Source of the DNA: an uncultured Oscillospiraceae bacterium
GTDB lineage: Bacteria; Bacillota; Clostridia; Oscillospirales; Oscillospiraceae
Length of the DNA stretch: 9,327 bases
Assembly: GCA_910578505.1 (NCBI GenBank)
Contig: CAJTPV010000066.1
Coordinates: forward strand, 1-9,327
Direction: 5' to 3'
A model generated the notes under the pieces. That model searched no databases, was not told where the DNA came from, and saw only the letters and a program-made list of their open reading frames with translations. Positions 1-6,989 of the stretch are shown here, one piece after another (within the stretch, counting starts at the first letter, position 1; every line of letters begins with the position of its first letter). A program made the translations under genes and the position numbers.

Positions 1-76
1 CCACCCTTTTCCGAGTGGCCTCTTCTGTCTTGGCGCTGTTTTTTTACAGCCCCTTCCTGTGCCGAGGGATGGCGTA

Positions 77-1975
77 TTATGCCAGGCCGTTGAACTTTTT
101 GTAGATGGTTTCCGCATCCGCGCCGGCAACCAGGGCGTCGGTGTCCTCGTCCGTGGCGCAGACCTCGGAGATGCGTCCCAGCACGTCGATATGTTCCTCG
201 CCCAGGGCGGCGATGCCGATGACCAGCTTGACGGTCTCGCCCTCATCGCCCCAGGGAATGCCGTCGGGATAGGTCAGCACCACTATACCGGTGCGGGAGA
301 TGTTGTCCTTGACCTCCACGGTGCCGTGGGGGATGGCCACATGACAGCCGATGGCCACGGAAAATTCTCTGTCGCGCTGGATCATGGCGTCGGCGTACTT
401 CTGGTCCACATAGCCGCTCTCTACCAGCATCTTGCCGCAGCGGGTAATCGCTTCATCCGAAGTTACGGAGGGACAGCCGATGATAATGTTTTTCTTTTCC
501 AGCAGAATCCTGGAGGGAGCCGCAGGAGCTGCCGCGGTCTGGGGCGCGGGAGCAGCGCCGCTGACGCCTCTGCCCTCCGCCATCTCTTTGACCAGCACCT
601 CATATTCCGGAGCGCCCATGAAGTTCTTGATGGGGATGACTCTGGCGTTGGGATTGCTGGCGACGGCGCGGTTGGCCAGCTCGTGGTGGGTCACGACGAT
701 CTGGCAGTCCTTGGGAATCTCGGAGACAGGCGCGTGGACCACCTCGATACCGGTCACGCCGGCGTCCTTCAGCTTGTTGCGCACCATTGTCGCGCCCATG
801 GCGGAGGAGCCCATACCGGCGTCGCAGGCAAAGACGATCTTCTTGACATCCTTGGCGTGGACAACAGCCCCGGTGGGGGAGCCGGCAGCGGGAGCTTCAC
901 CCTTGGAGGCGGCCTTGCTGGCGGCGACCTGGGCCTGGGCCTCCTCCAGGCTGGCGTCCTTCCCGAAGAATTTCAGCAGGAAGACGGAGAGGAAGAAGCT
1001 GACCACGGCGGCTACGGCGATCCCCGCGATATTGGCAAAGTATCCGCCCTTGGGGGTCATGAGCAGCTCGGCGATGATGCTGCCGGGGGAAGCCGCGGCC
1101 ACCAGACCGCCGCCCAGCAGGGACAGGGTAAAGATCCCGGCGATGTTGCCGACCATGGGCCCCAGGATGACGATGGGGTTCATGAGGACATAGGGGAAGT
1201 AGATCTCGTGGATGCCGCCTACAAACTGGATGACAGCGGCAGCGCCGGCGGAGGAGCGGGTCTCGCCCTTACCGGCCACACAGTAGGCCAGCAGCAGGCC
1301 CAGGCCGGGGCCGGGGTTGGACTCGATCATGAACAGGATGGACTTGCCGATCTCCTGGGCCTCCGCGGTGCCGATGGGGGTGAATACGCCGTGGTTGATG
1401 GCGTTGTTCAGGAACAGCACCTTGGCGGGCTCCACCAGGACGGCGGTGAGGGGCAGCAGGCTGTGGTTGACCAGGAAGCCGACGCCCGCGCCCAGAACAT
1501 CCGTAATGACAACGCAGGCGGGGCCGATGACGAAGATGGACAGGACGGCCAGGATGCCGCCGATGATGCCCACGGAGAAGTTATTGACCACCATCTCAAA
1601 GCCGGCGGGAATGTGGCCCTGCATCTTCTCATCAAACTTCTTGATGCACCAGCCGCCCAGAGGGCCGCAGATCATCGCGCCGATGAACATGGTGCTGGAG
1701 GTGGAGGCGATAGCGCCCAGGGTAGCCAGGGCGCCGGTGACAGCGCCCTTCTGGCCGCCGATGGCCCGGCCACCGGTGTAGCCGATGAGGATGGGCAGCA
1801 GATAGGAGAGCATGGGCCCCACCATGTTGTTGATGGTGGCGGCGGGCCCCCATTTGCCCAGCCATCCGTCGGGGATGAACAGGGCCGCGATCAGGCCCCA
1901 GGCGATAAACGCGCCGATATTGGGCATGACCATGCCGCTGAGAAAGCGTCCGAATTTCTGTACGCGCTCTTTCAT
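77..1975 (-). CDS. mtlA: Mannitol-type PTS permease, EIICBA fusion
   Basis: Membrane permease that takes up mannitol and phosphorylates it to mannitol-1-phosphate using phosphate relayed from HPr. The 632 residues show all three domains in order. The IIC membrane domain (about 1-340) has the NNAINHGVFTP segment around residue 195 and GGIHEIYFPY with Glu257. The IIB domain (about 378-465) has the CDAGMGSSAMGA loop with phospho-Cys384. The IIA domain (about 490-632) has AIPHGT with phospho-His550. Ala/Pro/Gly-rich linkers lie near 341-376 and 470-488. Length and residue numbering closely match E. coli MtlA (637 aa). The ATG at 1975 has GAGAGGAA upstream, and the N-terminus MKERVQKFGRFLSGMVMPNIG is typical. 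It is the last visible gene of the regulator-kinase-permease operon, 74 nt after the kinase. No BglG-type MtlR or free IIA is present. The family call is secure. Mannitol as substrate is inferred from similarity and the nearby mtlD. Confidence 0.96.
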   Translation of the reverse strand: MKERVQKFGRFLSGMVMPNIGAFIAWGLIAALFIPDGWLGKWGPAATINNMVGPMLSYLLPILIGYTGGRAIGGQKGAVTGALATLGAIASTSSTMFIGAMICGPLGGWCIKKFDEKMQGHIPAGFEMVVNNFSVGIIGGILAVLSIFVIGPACVVITDVLGAGVGFLVNHSLLPLTAVLVEPAKVLFLNNAINHGVFTPIGTAEAQEIGKSILFMIESNPGPGLGLLLAYCVAGKGETRSSAGAAAVIQFVGGIHEIYFPYVLMNPIVILGPMVGNIAGIFTLSLLGGGLVAAASPGSIIAELLMTPKGGYFANIAGIAVAAVVSFFLSVFLLKFFGKDASLEEAQAQVAASKAASKGEAPAAGSPTGAVVHAKDVKKIVFACDAGMGSSAMGATMVRNKLKDAGVTGIEVVHAPVSEIPKDCQIVVTHHELANRAVASNPNARVIPIKNFMGAPEYEVLVKEMAEGRGVSGAAPAPQTAAAPAAPSRILLEKKNIIIGCPSVTSDEAITRCGKMLVESGYVDQKYADAMIQRDREFSVAIGCHVAIPHGTVEVKDNISRTGIVVLTYPDGIPWGDEGETVKLVIGIAALGEEHIDVLGRISEVCATDEDTDALVAGADAETIYKKFNGLA

Positions 1976-2049
1976 GGAGATTTCCTCTCTTTCTTACAGA
2001 TGAAAATAGAATACTATGGAATGAATACCCTCTTTTTCACTAAATTTTG

Positions 2050-2952
2050 TTAAAATTTGTCCAGCAGGGACAGAATTTGCTGTTTCCCGGCGAGACCGTC
2101 CTGGAACGCCGTGGCGGACCCCGCCGCCGCGCCCAGCCGGTGGGCGGCCTCATAGCTGCCCTCCTGGAGCCAGCCGGCCAGGAAGCCGGCCACCATGGAG
2201 TCGCCCGCGCCCACGGAATTGCGCACCTCGCCCGGCGGGACGCCCAGCCGGTGATACCCGCCGGTCTCGTCCAGCAGCATGGAGCCGTCCCCGGCCATGG
2301 AGACCAGCACGTTCCGGGCCCCCCGCCGCTGCAGCTCCTGTGCGCACTGGCGGATCTCCTCATCCGCTTCCAGCGTCCGGCCGAAGATCTCGCCCAGCTC
2401 GAAGGTATTGGGCTTGATGAGGAAGGGCCGGTAGGGAAGTACGGCGGACAGGAGGTCCCTGGCGGCGTCCACCACGGCCAGCACGCCCCGACCGTCCAGC
2501 CGGCGGAGAATCTGCTGATAGATGTCATCCGGCATGGCCCACGGGATGGAGCCCGCCAGCACAAGGATATCGCCCTCTGTCAGCCGGTCCAGCTGCCCGA
2601 ACAGCGCCTCCACAGCCGCCTCCGGGATGGCGGGACCCCGTCCATTGATCTCGCCCTCCTGCCGCGCCTTGATCTTCACGTTGATGCGGGTCATGCCCTC
2701 CTCCAGCCAGATAAAGGCGGTGTGCAGGCCGGCTTTGCGCAGGCCATCGTCCAAGGCCCGCCCGGTAAAACCAGCCAAAAAGCCCAGCGCGGTGTTTTCG
2801 ACACCCAGATTGTGCAGCACGGTCGAAACATTGATGCCCTTCCCGCCGAACTGTACCGTCTCAAAATCCGTCCGGTTCAGCCCGCCGGGCTGGAAATCCC
2901 TTACGCGGACAATATAATCCAGCGCCGGGTTAAAGGTTACGGTATAGACGAT
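2050..2952 (-). CDS. fruK: PfkB-family kinase, 1-phosphofructokinase-like, apparent ATC start
   Basis: Cytoplasmic sugar-phosphate kinase of the ribokinase/PfkB family, most like 1-phosphofructokinase (fructose-1-P + ATP to fructose-1,6-bisphosphate). Tagatose-6-phosphate or fructose-6-phosphate kinase activity cannot be excluded. Visible motifs are the N-terminal YTVTFNPALDYIV strand, the PfkB signature 1 region GGKGINVSTVLHNLG (residues 36-50), GSIPWAMP, KPNTFELGEIFG, and signature 2 NSVGAGDSMVAGFLAG near the C-terminus with the catalytic Asp. Length is 300 aa, normal for FruK. Oddity: no ATG, GTG or TTG lies between the upstream in-frame TGA and the signature. The ATC at 2952-2950 falls exactly where the family Met should be, 8 nt after AGGAGG. 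The first standard codon, GTG at 2820, would remove the first 44 residues including GGKG. It directly follows the DeoR gene (3 nt between stop and ATC) in the same frame. Family call firm; start and substrate inferred. Confidence 0.85.
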   Translation of the reverse strand: MVYTVTFNPALDYIVRVRDFQPGGLNRTDFETVQFGGKGINVSTVLHNLGVENTALGFLAGFTGRALDDGLRKAGLHTAFIWLEEGMTRINVKIKARQEGEINGRGPAIPEAAVEALFGQLDRLTEGDILVLAGSIPWAMPDDIYQQILRRLDGRGVLAVVDAARDLLSAVLPYRPFLIKPNTFELGEIFGRTLEADEEIRQCAQELQRRGARNVLVSMAGDGSMLLDETGGYHRLGVPPGEVRNSVGAGDSMVAGFLAGWLQEGSYEAAHRLGAAAGSATAFQDGLAGKQQILSLLDKF

Positions 2953-2955
2953 GAC

Positions 2956-3699
2956 TCACACCTCCTTCACTTCGGTATAATCCAGATATCTCTGATCCGG
3001 CAGATGGTCAGTAATCAGACAAGCCATTTCCAATGGAAGCGCCACAGCGGCGGCCACCTTGCCGAACTTGCTGGAGTCGGCCAGGACGAACACCTTCTGC
3101 GCGCGGGACGCAGCCAGGTACTTGACGGCAGCTGATTCGGGGCTCGGCGTGGTATAGCCCTGGCCAATCGAGAGGCCCGTTACGCCGATAAAGGCTTTGG
3201 TGAAGTTATAGCGCCGCAGGGAGTCAATTGTCTCGGCTCCTTCCACGCTCATTGTCCCTTGTTTCAGCGCGCCGCCCAGCACGTAGGTCCGCAGTCCCTT
3301 TTCCATCAGGCGGAAAGCGCACTCAATATTGTTGGTCACAAACATGGCCCTGGTATTCTGGAGATGCTGCACCATCTGCAGGACACTGGTTCCGGCATCC
3401 ATATACACCACATCGTCGTCCTCGATGAGGCCCACGGCATACCGGGCGATCCGGTCCTTTTCCGCGGTACACAGCCGGCGCTTGACCTCCATATCCGGCT
3501 CCATGACATGGAACTCCTCCTCAATGAGGACCGCTCCGCCATGGACCTTGTTCAACCTGCGCTGTCTGGCCAGGGCGTTCAGGTCCCGCCGGATGGTCGC
3601 CTCCGACGCTCCGGTTGCCTGACAAAGATCCGTTACACTGACCGCCCTCCGTTCCGCCAGTTCAGATAAGATCACCTCCGTTCTCTGCTCTGCCAGCAT
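2956..3699 (-). CDS. DeoR/GlpR-family sugar regulator (FruR-like)
   Basis: Transcription factor of 247 aa. The N-terminal DeoR winged helix-turn-helix spans about residues 5-57, with VSVTDLCQATGASEATIRRDL as the helix-turn-helix and the following KVHGGAVL. The C-terminal sugar-phosphate sensing DeoRC domain spans about 75-235, with DAGTSVLQMVQHL, VTNNIECA, LGGALKQGTMSVEG and an ADSSKFGK motif. The ATG at 3699 follows a strong AGGAGGGGG site. It is the first gene of the operon, ahead of the PfkB kinase and the mannitol permease, so it probably autoregulates and represses that operon in response to a phosphorylated sugar such as fructose-1-P. This is inferred from the usual FruR-FruK pairing. 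Its stop codon TGA is in frame with the kinase reading frame, and its last codons contain the kinase Shine-Dalgarno sequence, so the two genes are probably translationally coupled. Confidence 0.9.
   Translation of the reverse strand: MLAEQRTEVILSELAERRAVSVTDLCQATGASEATIRRDLNALARQRRLNKVHGGAVLIEEEFHVMEPDMEVKRRLCTAEKDRIARYAVGLIEDDDVVYMDAGTSVLQMVQHLQNTRAMFVTNNIECAFRLMEKGLRTYVLGGALKQGTMSVEGAETIDSLRRYNFTKAFIGVTGLSIGQGYTTPSPESAAVKYLAASRAQKVFVLADSSKFGKVAAAVALPLEMACLITDHLPDQRYLDYTEVKEV
2959..2967 (-). promoter_or_regulatory. Shine-Dalgarno sequence for the ATC-start kinase
   Basis: AAGGAGGTG lies inside the last codons of the DeoR gene. Its AGGAGG core (2961-2966) ends 8 nt before the ATC at 2952. 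This near-perfect anti-16S match at ideal spacing is the main reason for placing the kinase start at ATC rather than at a downstream GTG. Confidence 0.7.
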
Positions 3700-3748
3700 A
3701 AGAAACCCCCTCCTTTTTGTTTTGATGATTGGTTTTGCTTGTATAATT

Positions 3749-3777
3749 ATAATACATCAATTACCAGTCAAAGTCAA
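3749..3777 (-). promoter_or_regulatory. Sigma-A promoter of the deoR-fruK-mtlA operon
   Basis: On the minus strand a -35 box TTGACT (3777-3772) and a -10 box TATTAT (3754-3749) are separated by exactly 17 bp, 50 nt upstream of the DeoR start codon. A second TTGACT (3771-3766) directly abuts the first but would give a shorter spacer. The surroundings are AT-rich. Confidence 0.8.
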
Positions 3778-3782
3778 GCTAT

Positions 3783-3800
3783 TTCAATCAACTTCAATCA
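3783..3800. promoter_or_regulatory. Candidate DeoR operator: direct repeat TTCAATCA
   Basis: TTCAATCA occurs twice, at 3783-3790 and 3793-3800, with a 10-bp period (one helical turn), immediately upstream of the -35 box. The CAATCA core recurs on the minus strand within 3725-3736, between the -10 box and the start codon, and on the plus strand at 3838-3843. Repeated short half-sites around a self-controlled promoter fit DeoR-family operators. The binding protein is inferred. Confidence 0.5.
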
Positions 3801-3968
3801 CAAAAAATCACCTGTGTATTTAGTGATTCTGCACAACCAATCATTGTTAAATTGATAACAAACTTTTGAATAAAAGTAATTAAACAACCAAATATGTTTC
3901 TAATTTTATGCATAGTAAAACAAATATATCAATATTATGTACTAATAAAGTATTGTTAAAATATAGAC

Positions 3969-4004
3969 AATGCAGCAGGAGAATTGCTTCACTCCTGCTG
4001 CATT
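3969..4004 (-). terminator. Hairpin terminator after the Uma2 gene
   Basis: A perfect 13-bp inverted repeat, AATGCAGCAGGAG with its complement and a 10-nt loop, lies 48 nt beyond the Uma2 stop codon. On the minus strand it is followed by a modest T-rich stretch (GTCTATATTTT). The stem is strong and the U tract weak, so termination is likely but not certain. It also separates this unit from the sugar operon. Confidence 0.6.
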
Positions 4005-4052
4005 CAATCATTATCCGTCATTTTCGATTGGGTACAGTCAAAGGCGACATAC

Positions 4053-4634
4053 TTAGTTCTCCTTAATAATGTTCCACAAATCCACAGAACACCCCTCAAA
4101 GATTCTAAAAGACACAGGTGCATCCAGCTGAGCAATATCAATTAGATAATCGCCACTATCCCTTAATGTATGGATAATCAAACTCCATTCTGTATCTTTA
4201 CCGGACATTTCCCAGATTTCTCGCACACCAGCATGCATATAATCTTCTCTTTTACGTTTACGATCTTTAGGTAAATTAGAGGGTGACCAGATCTCAAGTA
4301 CGAAATCAGGAGCGCCTTCTATCGTTTGACCGTTATCCTTAGACTTATCACAGAGGACTACTACGTCAGGAACATAGAGTACATCTCCATGGCTAGTCTT
4401 CAAGTGGACATCACGCCCTGGATATTCTCTGCATGTTTTACCCCGCAGGAAGTTTCTTAAAGCTGCACTGATCTCTCCAACTAAATCCTGATGCTTGGCA
4501 GATGCAGATGCTAAGCGGACAACATGACCGTCACAGAATTCACGACGTACAGTATCTTCCTTGTTCATTGCCATAAAGTCATTGAAAGATATATAATCAT
4601 TACAAGAGAATGTATTGAATTTAAAATCCTGCAT
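4053..4634 (-). CDS. Uma2/DUF820 family putative nuclease
   Basis: Protein of 193 aa resembling the Uma2 (DUF820, PF05685) family, whose fold is related to restriction endonucleases. Visible family features are the EFCDGHVVRLASASAKHQDLVGEI segment (residues 32-55), YVPDVVVLCDKS with the acidic metal-site Asp, GAPDFVLEIWSPSN with the conserved Glu-x-x-Ser-Pro-Ser, then a Lys/Arg-rich helix and AGVREIWEM. The putative active-site acids and the lysine region are present, so the gene appears intact. The cellular role of Uma2 proteins is unsettled; many occur in dispersed copies. The ATG at 4634 follows AAGGAGG at good spacing. It starts 29 nt after the histidinol-phosphatase gene on the same strand, so it may be co-transcribed, but its base composition is clearly more AT-rich than that neighbour, suggesting acquisition. 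Confidence 0.8.
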   Translation of the reverse strand: MQDFKFNTFSCNDYISFNDFMAMNKEDTVRREFCDGHVVRLASASAKHQDLVGEISAALRNFLRGKTCREYPGRDVHLKTSHGDVLYVPDVVVLCDKSKDNGQTIEGAPDFVLEIWSPSNLPKDRKRKREDYMHAGVREIWEMSGKDTEWSLIIHTLRDSGDYLIDIAQLDAPVSFRIFEGCSVDLWNIIKEN

Positions 4635-4663
4635 GTATACAACCTCCTTAAAGAACCCGCTTT

Positions 4664-5449
4664 TTACAGCCTGTGGAAAACCGGCTCCATGTGTTCAAAT
4701 GTGCATATCTCCCGGAAACCGATCTCCTTCAGCAGACTCTGCACCTCCGGAATCAGGTCCGCCAGGTGGGCGGTGTCATGGGAATCGGAGCCGATGGTGA
4801 GAATCCTGCCGCCCAGGTCGTGGTACAGCTCCAGCAGACGGCGGGAGGGGAACGTCCCCGGCAGACCGTAGCGCAGGGTAGAGGTATTGACCTCGATCCC
4901 TTTCCCGTCCGCGATGGCCTGCCGCATGATTTTTTCCGCCAGCGGGAGAATCTTCTCGTCCGGATAGTCCCCGCAGGGGTCATAGCGCTTGATCATATCC
5001 AGGTGTCCTAAAACGGAATACAGCTTATATTGGCACATCACATCATAGATGGCGGCGTAATAGGCGGTCTGATATTCCTCCTGGGTCCTGCCCGCCTGAA
5101 ACTCATTCCGCCAGAATTCCTGATTATCGATCTGGTGGCAGCTGTAAATCACAAAATCAAAGGGCCAGCGTTGAAACGCGGCGGTAAACTCCGGAATGGT
5201 CTCCAGCTGCACGCCGAATTCAATCCCGGCCCGAATGGTAATCTGGCCGCGGTACTTCTCCCGCATTTCCGCCAGCTTAGCAAAATAAGCGGCATAATCG
5301 CAGTTCACAACGGTTTTGACACCGTAGTCCACATGCTCTGTGAAGCAAATCTCCTCCAGTCCCAACGTAGCGGCGCGGCGGACCATATCCTCCATAGGCG
5401 TCTGGGAGTCGTCGCTGAAGGAGCTGTGAAGATGGTAATCCGTATACAT
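4664..5449 (-). CDS. hisK: Histidinol-phosphatase, PHP family
   Basis: PHP-domain metal-dependent phosphatase of 261 aa, closest by eye to the HisJ/HisK histidinol-phosphatase family, which hydrolyses histidinol phosphate to histidinol in histidine synthesis. Metal-ligand motifs are in the expected order: HLH (residues 6-8), FTEH (His39), AGIEFG (Glu77), CHQID (His105), LGHLD (His149 and Asp151), and GSDSH (Asp222, His224). I place the start at the ATG at 5449, giving MYTDYHLHSSFSDD, because CGGAGG sits just upstream and PHP proteins begin close to HxH. An in-frame ATG at 5497 would add 16 hydrophobic residues with no good ribosome site. No other his gene is visible, so a role in another phosphoester pathway is possible. 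I see no clear promoter; mtlD lies upstream with a hairpin between. The Uma2 gene follows after 29 nt. Confidence 0.85.
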   Translation of the reverse strand: MYTDYHLHSSFSDDSQTPMEDMVRRAATLGLEEICFTEHVDYGVKTVVNCDYAAYFAKLAEMREKYRGQITIRAGIEFGVQLETIPEFTAAFQRWPFDFVIYSCHQIDNQEFWRNEFQAGRTQEEYQTAYYAAIYDVMCQYKLYSVLGHLDMIKRYDPCGDYPDEKILPLAEKIMRQAIADGKGIEVNTSTLRYGLPGTFPSRRLLELYHDLGGRILTIGSDSHDTAHLADLIPEVQSLLKEIGFREICTFEHMEPVFHRL

Positions 5450-5551
5450 AAAAACCTCCGAAAATTCCAATAAAAACACCCCATAACAATCCCCCATACA
5501 GCACAGAACGGAATCAGGACGCCGCGGAGCGCATAAAAGTTCTTTTTGATA

Positions 5552-5571
5552 CTTTTTCTTTCAAGAAAAAG
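5552..5571. repeat. Perfect A/T-rich palindrome between mtlD and hisK
   Basis: CTTTTTCTT-TC-AAGAAAAAG is a perfect inverted repeat, able to form an 8-bp stem with a 4-nt loop. It lies 20 bp past the mtlD terminator-like hairpin and about 100 bp before hisK. No oligo-U tract follows on either strand, so it is not a standard terminator. It could be an intergenic repeat or a protein binding site. Confidence 0.4.
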
Positions 5572-5590
5572 GTTGAATACCGCAAACAAA

Positions 5591-5624
5591 AGGGCAGACG
5601 GGGGAAAGCTCCCTCGTCTGTCCT
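5591..5624 (-). terminator. Hairpin terminator after mtlD
   Basis: The arms AGGGCAGACGGGGGA and TCCCTCGTCTGTCCT form a 15-position stem around a 4-nt loop, 9 nt past the mtlD stop. On the minus strand the hairpin is followed by TTTTGTTTG, as in an intrinsic terminator. Two positions are A-C mismatches in the minus-strand RNA but G-U pairs in a plus-strand RNA. Confidence 0.65.
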
Positions 5625-5633
5625 TCTGCATGG

Positions 5634-6794
5634 TTACGCCTTTGCCGCAACGGAGAGCGCGCGGTAGACGTCGAGAATCCGTCCAAAGAGCGGGTGGTCC
5701 GGCTGCAGTCCGCTGTAGGCGGACAGCGCGGCGGCCACGCCCTCCTTCTGGATCTTCTCCGTCAGCTCCACGCTCTGGCTGTCCTCCGCACACTGGAAGT
5801 GGAGGGCCGCCGCCGCGCCGAAGATCAGGTGATCCACGGGCAGGCCGTAGTTGTACGTGGTGGTCAGGGGCTTGATGAGGCGGTCGGCGGGGGAGAGCTT
5901 CCGAATGGGCTCACGGCCCACGCGGCCCACCTCGTCCTTCAAATGGGGATTCTGGAAGCGGCTGAAAATACGGTCCACATAGGCGTGGTGGGTGTCCGGG
6001 TCAAAGCCAAACTCCTTGATGAGCCCCTCTCCGCTCTCCCGCATGGCGTTGTGGACGACATTGCCGATGGCGGGGTCCTGGATGCTCTGGAGAATGGTCT
6101 CATAGCCCTTGAGGGTACCCAGATACGCGCAGATGGCGTGGCCGCTGTTGAGGGTAAAGAGCTTGCGCTCCAGGCAGGCCATGAGGTTGTCCACATAGGT
6201 CATGCCCTTGATCTCGATCAGCTCGCCCTTCCAGGCGGAGCGCTCCACATCCCACTCCGTGTACTCCTCCACGGCAGCGTCCAGGGGGTTGTCATAGGCC
6301 GGCTTGGGGCAGATCCTGTCCACAGCGCAGTCTACGAAGCCGATGCACTCGTCGGCAAAGGCGGTCTCCTGCTCGTTGAGCAGGGCCAGGACGTCGGCCT
6401 TCAGGCGGGAGGTGATCCGGATGCCGTTTTCGCAGCAAATAATGTTCATGGGGGTCTTGTTGCCTGCGTTCATCCGGGCCTGGATGCCGGCGGCGATGGG
6501 CTTGGCGATGCGGGGGATGACGAGGGGACCGACGGCGGTGGTCACCAGGTCGCTGGCCGCGATGGCCGGGACGATCTCATCGCCGATGGACGACACGGCG
6601 CTGATGTTCTCCACAACCCACTCGTCGCAGACCTGGTCCAGAATATGCACCGTATAGCGCTTTTGGGTATTGATGGCGTTGAGCAGGGGCTCCACCACGT
6701 CCGCGAACGTGACGTGCCAGCCGCTGCGCTCCAGAAGCGCTCCGATGAACCCGCGTCCGATATTGCCGGCGCCAAACATAACTGCCTGTTTCAT
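5634..6794 (-). CDS. mtlD: Mannitol-1-phosphate 5-dehydrogenase
   Basis: Cytoplasmic enzyme that oxidises mannitol-1-phosphate to fructose-6-phosphate with NAD, the step after uptake by the mannitol PTS. The protein is 386 aa (E. coli MtlD is 382). It opens with a Rossmann NAD-binding motif, FGAGNIGRGFIG (residues 7-18). Later come CCENGIR, DCAVDRICP, the catalytic-region motif KLFTLNSGHAICAYLG, and the C-terminal YNYGLPVDHLIFGAAAALHF. I chose the ATG at 6794 because GAGGAGG lies directly upstream and the Rossmann strand follows at once. The frame stays open to 6953, but that 53-residue extension crosses the promoter and has no family match. It is transcribed alone, with its own promoter and a terminator-like hairpin, about 1.9 kb upstream of the sugar operon promoter instead of inside the operon as in classical mtl loci. 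Identity is secure. Confidence 0.96.
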   Translation of the reverse strand: MKQAVMFGAGNIGRGFIGALLERSGWHVTFADVVEPLLNAINTQKRYTVHILDQVCDEWVVENISAVSSIGDEIVPAIAASDLVTTAVGPLVIPRIAKPIAAGIQARMNAGNKTPMNIICCENGIRITSRLKADVLALLNEQETAFADECIGFVDCAVDRICPKPAYDNPLDAAVEEYTEWDVERSAWKGELIEIKGMTYVDNLMACLERKLFTLNSGHAICAYLGTLKGYETILQSIQDPAIGNVVHNAMRESGEGLIKEFGFDPDTHHAYVDRIFSRFQNPHLKDEVGRVGREPIRKLSPADRLIKPLTTTYNYGLPVDHLIFGAAAALHFQCAEDSQSVELTEKIQKEGVAAALSAYSGLQPDHPLFGRILDVYRALSVAAKA

Positions 6795-6867
6795 AATTTC
6801 CTCCTCAATATGATAGCTGTTAGTATTTTGCACCTGCGGCTGCATCGCTATGAACTTCACCAGGGCC

Positions 6868-6896
6868 AGTGTACCACTTTTTTCCCCGGCTGGCAA
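6868..6896 (-). promoter_or_regulatory. Sigma-A promoter of mtlD
   Basis: On the minus strand TTGCCA (6896-6891) and TACACT (6873-6868) are spaced by exactly 17 bp, giving a leader of about 67 nt before the mtlD ATG. No catabolite-responsive element with the usual consensus is obvious by eye. Confidence 0.75.
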
Positions 6897-6989
6897 GGAA
6901 TTTTTTCTGGAACGCTTAAACGCTGAAGCGCCGGGCCCCCAACTACTCGCCATCCGGGAGCGTATAGGGCATCAGGGATTGGCTGGGGT

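Larger units (their letters stand above)
3700..4052. other. AT-rich intergenic region without genes
   Basis: This 353-bp gap is much richer in A and T than the sugar genes. It contains the operon promoter and repeat operators on its left side and the hairpin of the Uma2 gene on its right (3969-4004). Between them (about 3845-3960) I see no coding frame with a ribosome binding site. The only notable item there is an inverted repeat TTGTTA-N6-TAACAA (3844-3861). Confidence 0.6.

Noticed and set aside
32..53. Hairpin GCTGT-N6-ACAGC after the mtlA stop as a terminator
   Set aside because: The stem is short and interrupted, its A-rich loop faces the wrong way and no U tract follows on the minus strand. 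The operon may continue past the window.
59..2053. Long open plus-strand frame of 664 codons
   Set aside because: It is the antisense of the mannitol permease. The protein is Gly/Asp/His-rich with no family features, and its opening reflects GC-rich codon bias on the other strand.
2047..3135. Open plus-strand frame of 362 codons opposite the kinase and regulator
   Set aside because: Antisense shadow of two well-supported genes; no ribosome site or recognisable domain.
5450..5497. Upstream ATG adding 16 hydrophobic residues to the histidinol-phosphatase
   Set aside because: The ATG at 5449 has CGGAGG just upstream and gives the normal PHP N-terminus; the longer form has no clear ribosome site.
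5694..6926. Open plus-strand frame of 410 codons opposite mtlD
   Set aside because: Antisense shadow of mtlD with low-complexity Gly/Ala/Val/Asp content.
6905..6945. Small hairpin (CGCTT/AAGCG) after the anti-sigma-like gene
   Set aside because: Only 5 bp of stem and no U tract; too weak to call a terminator.
6795..6953. N-terminal extension of mtlD by 53 residues
   Set aside because: It would include the -35/-10 promoter, matches no MtlD sequence, and a strong ribosome site precedes the internal ATG at 6794.
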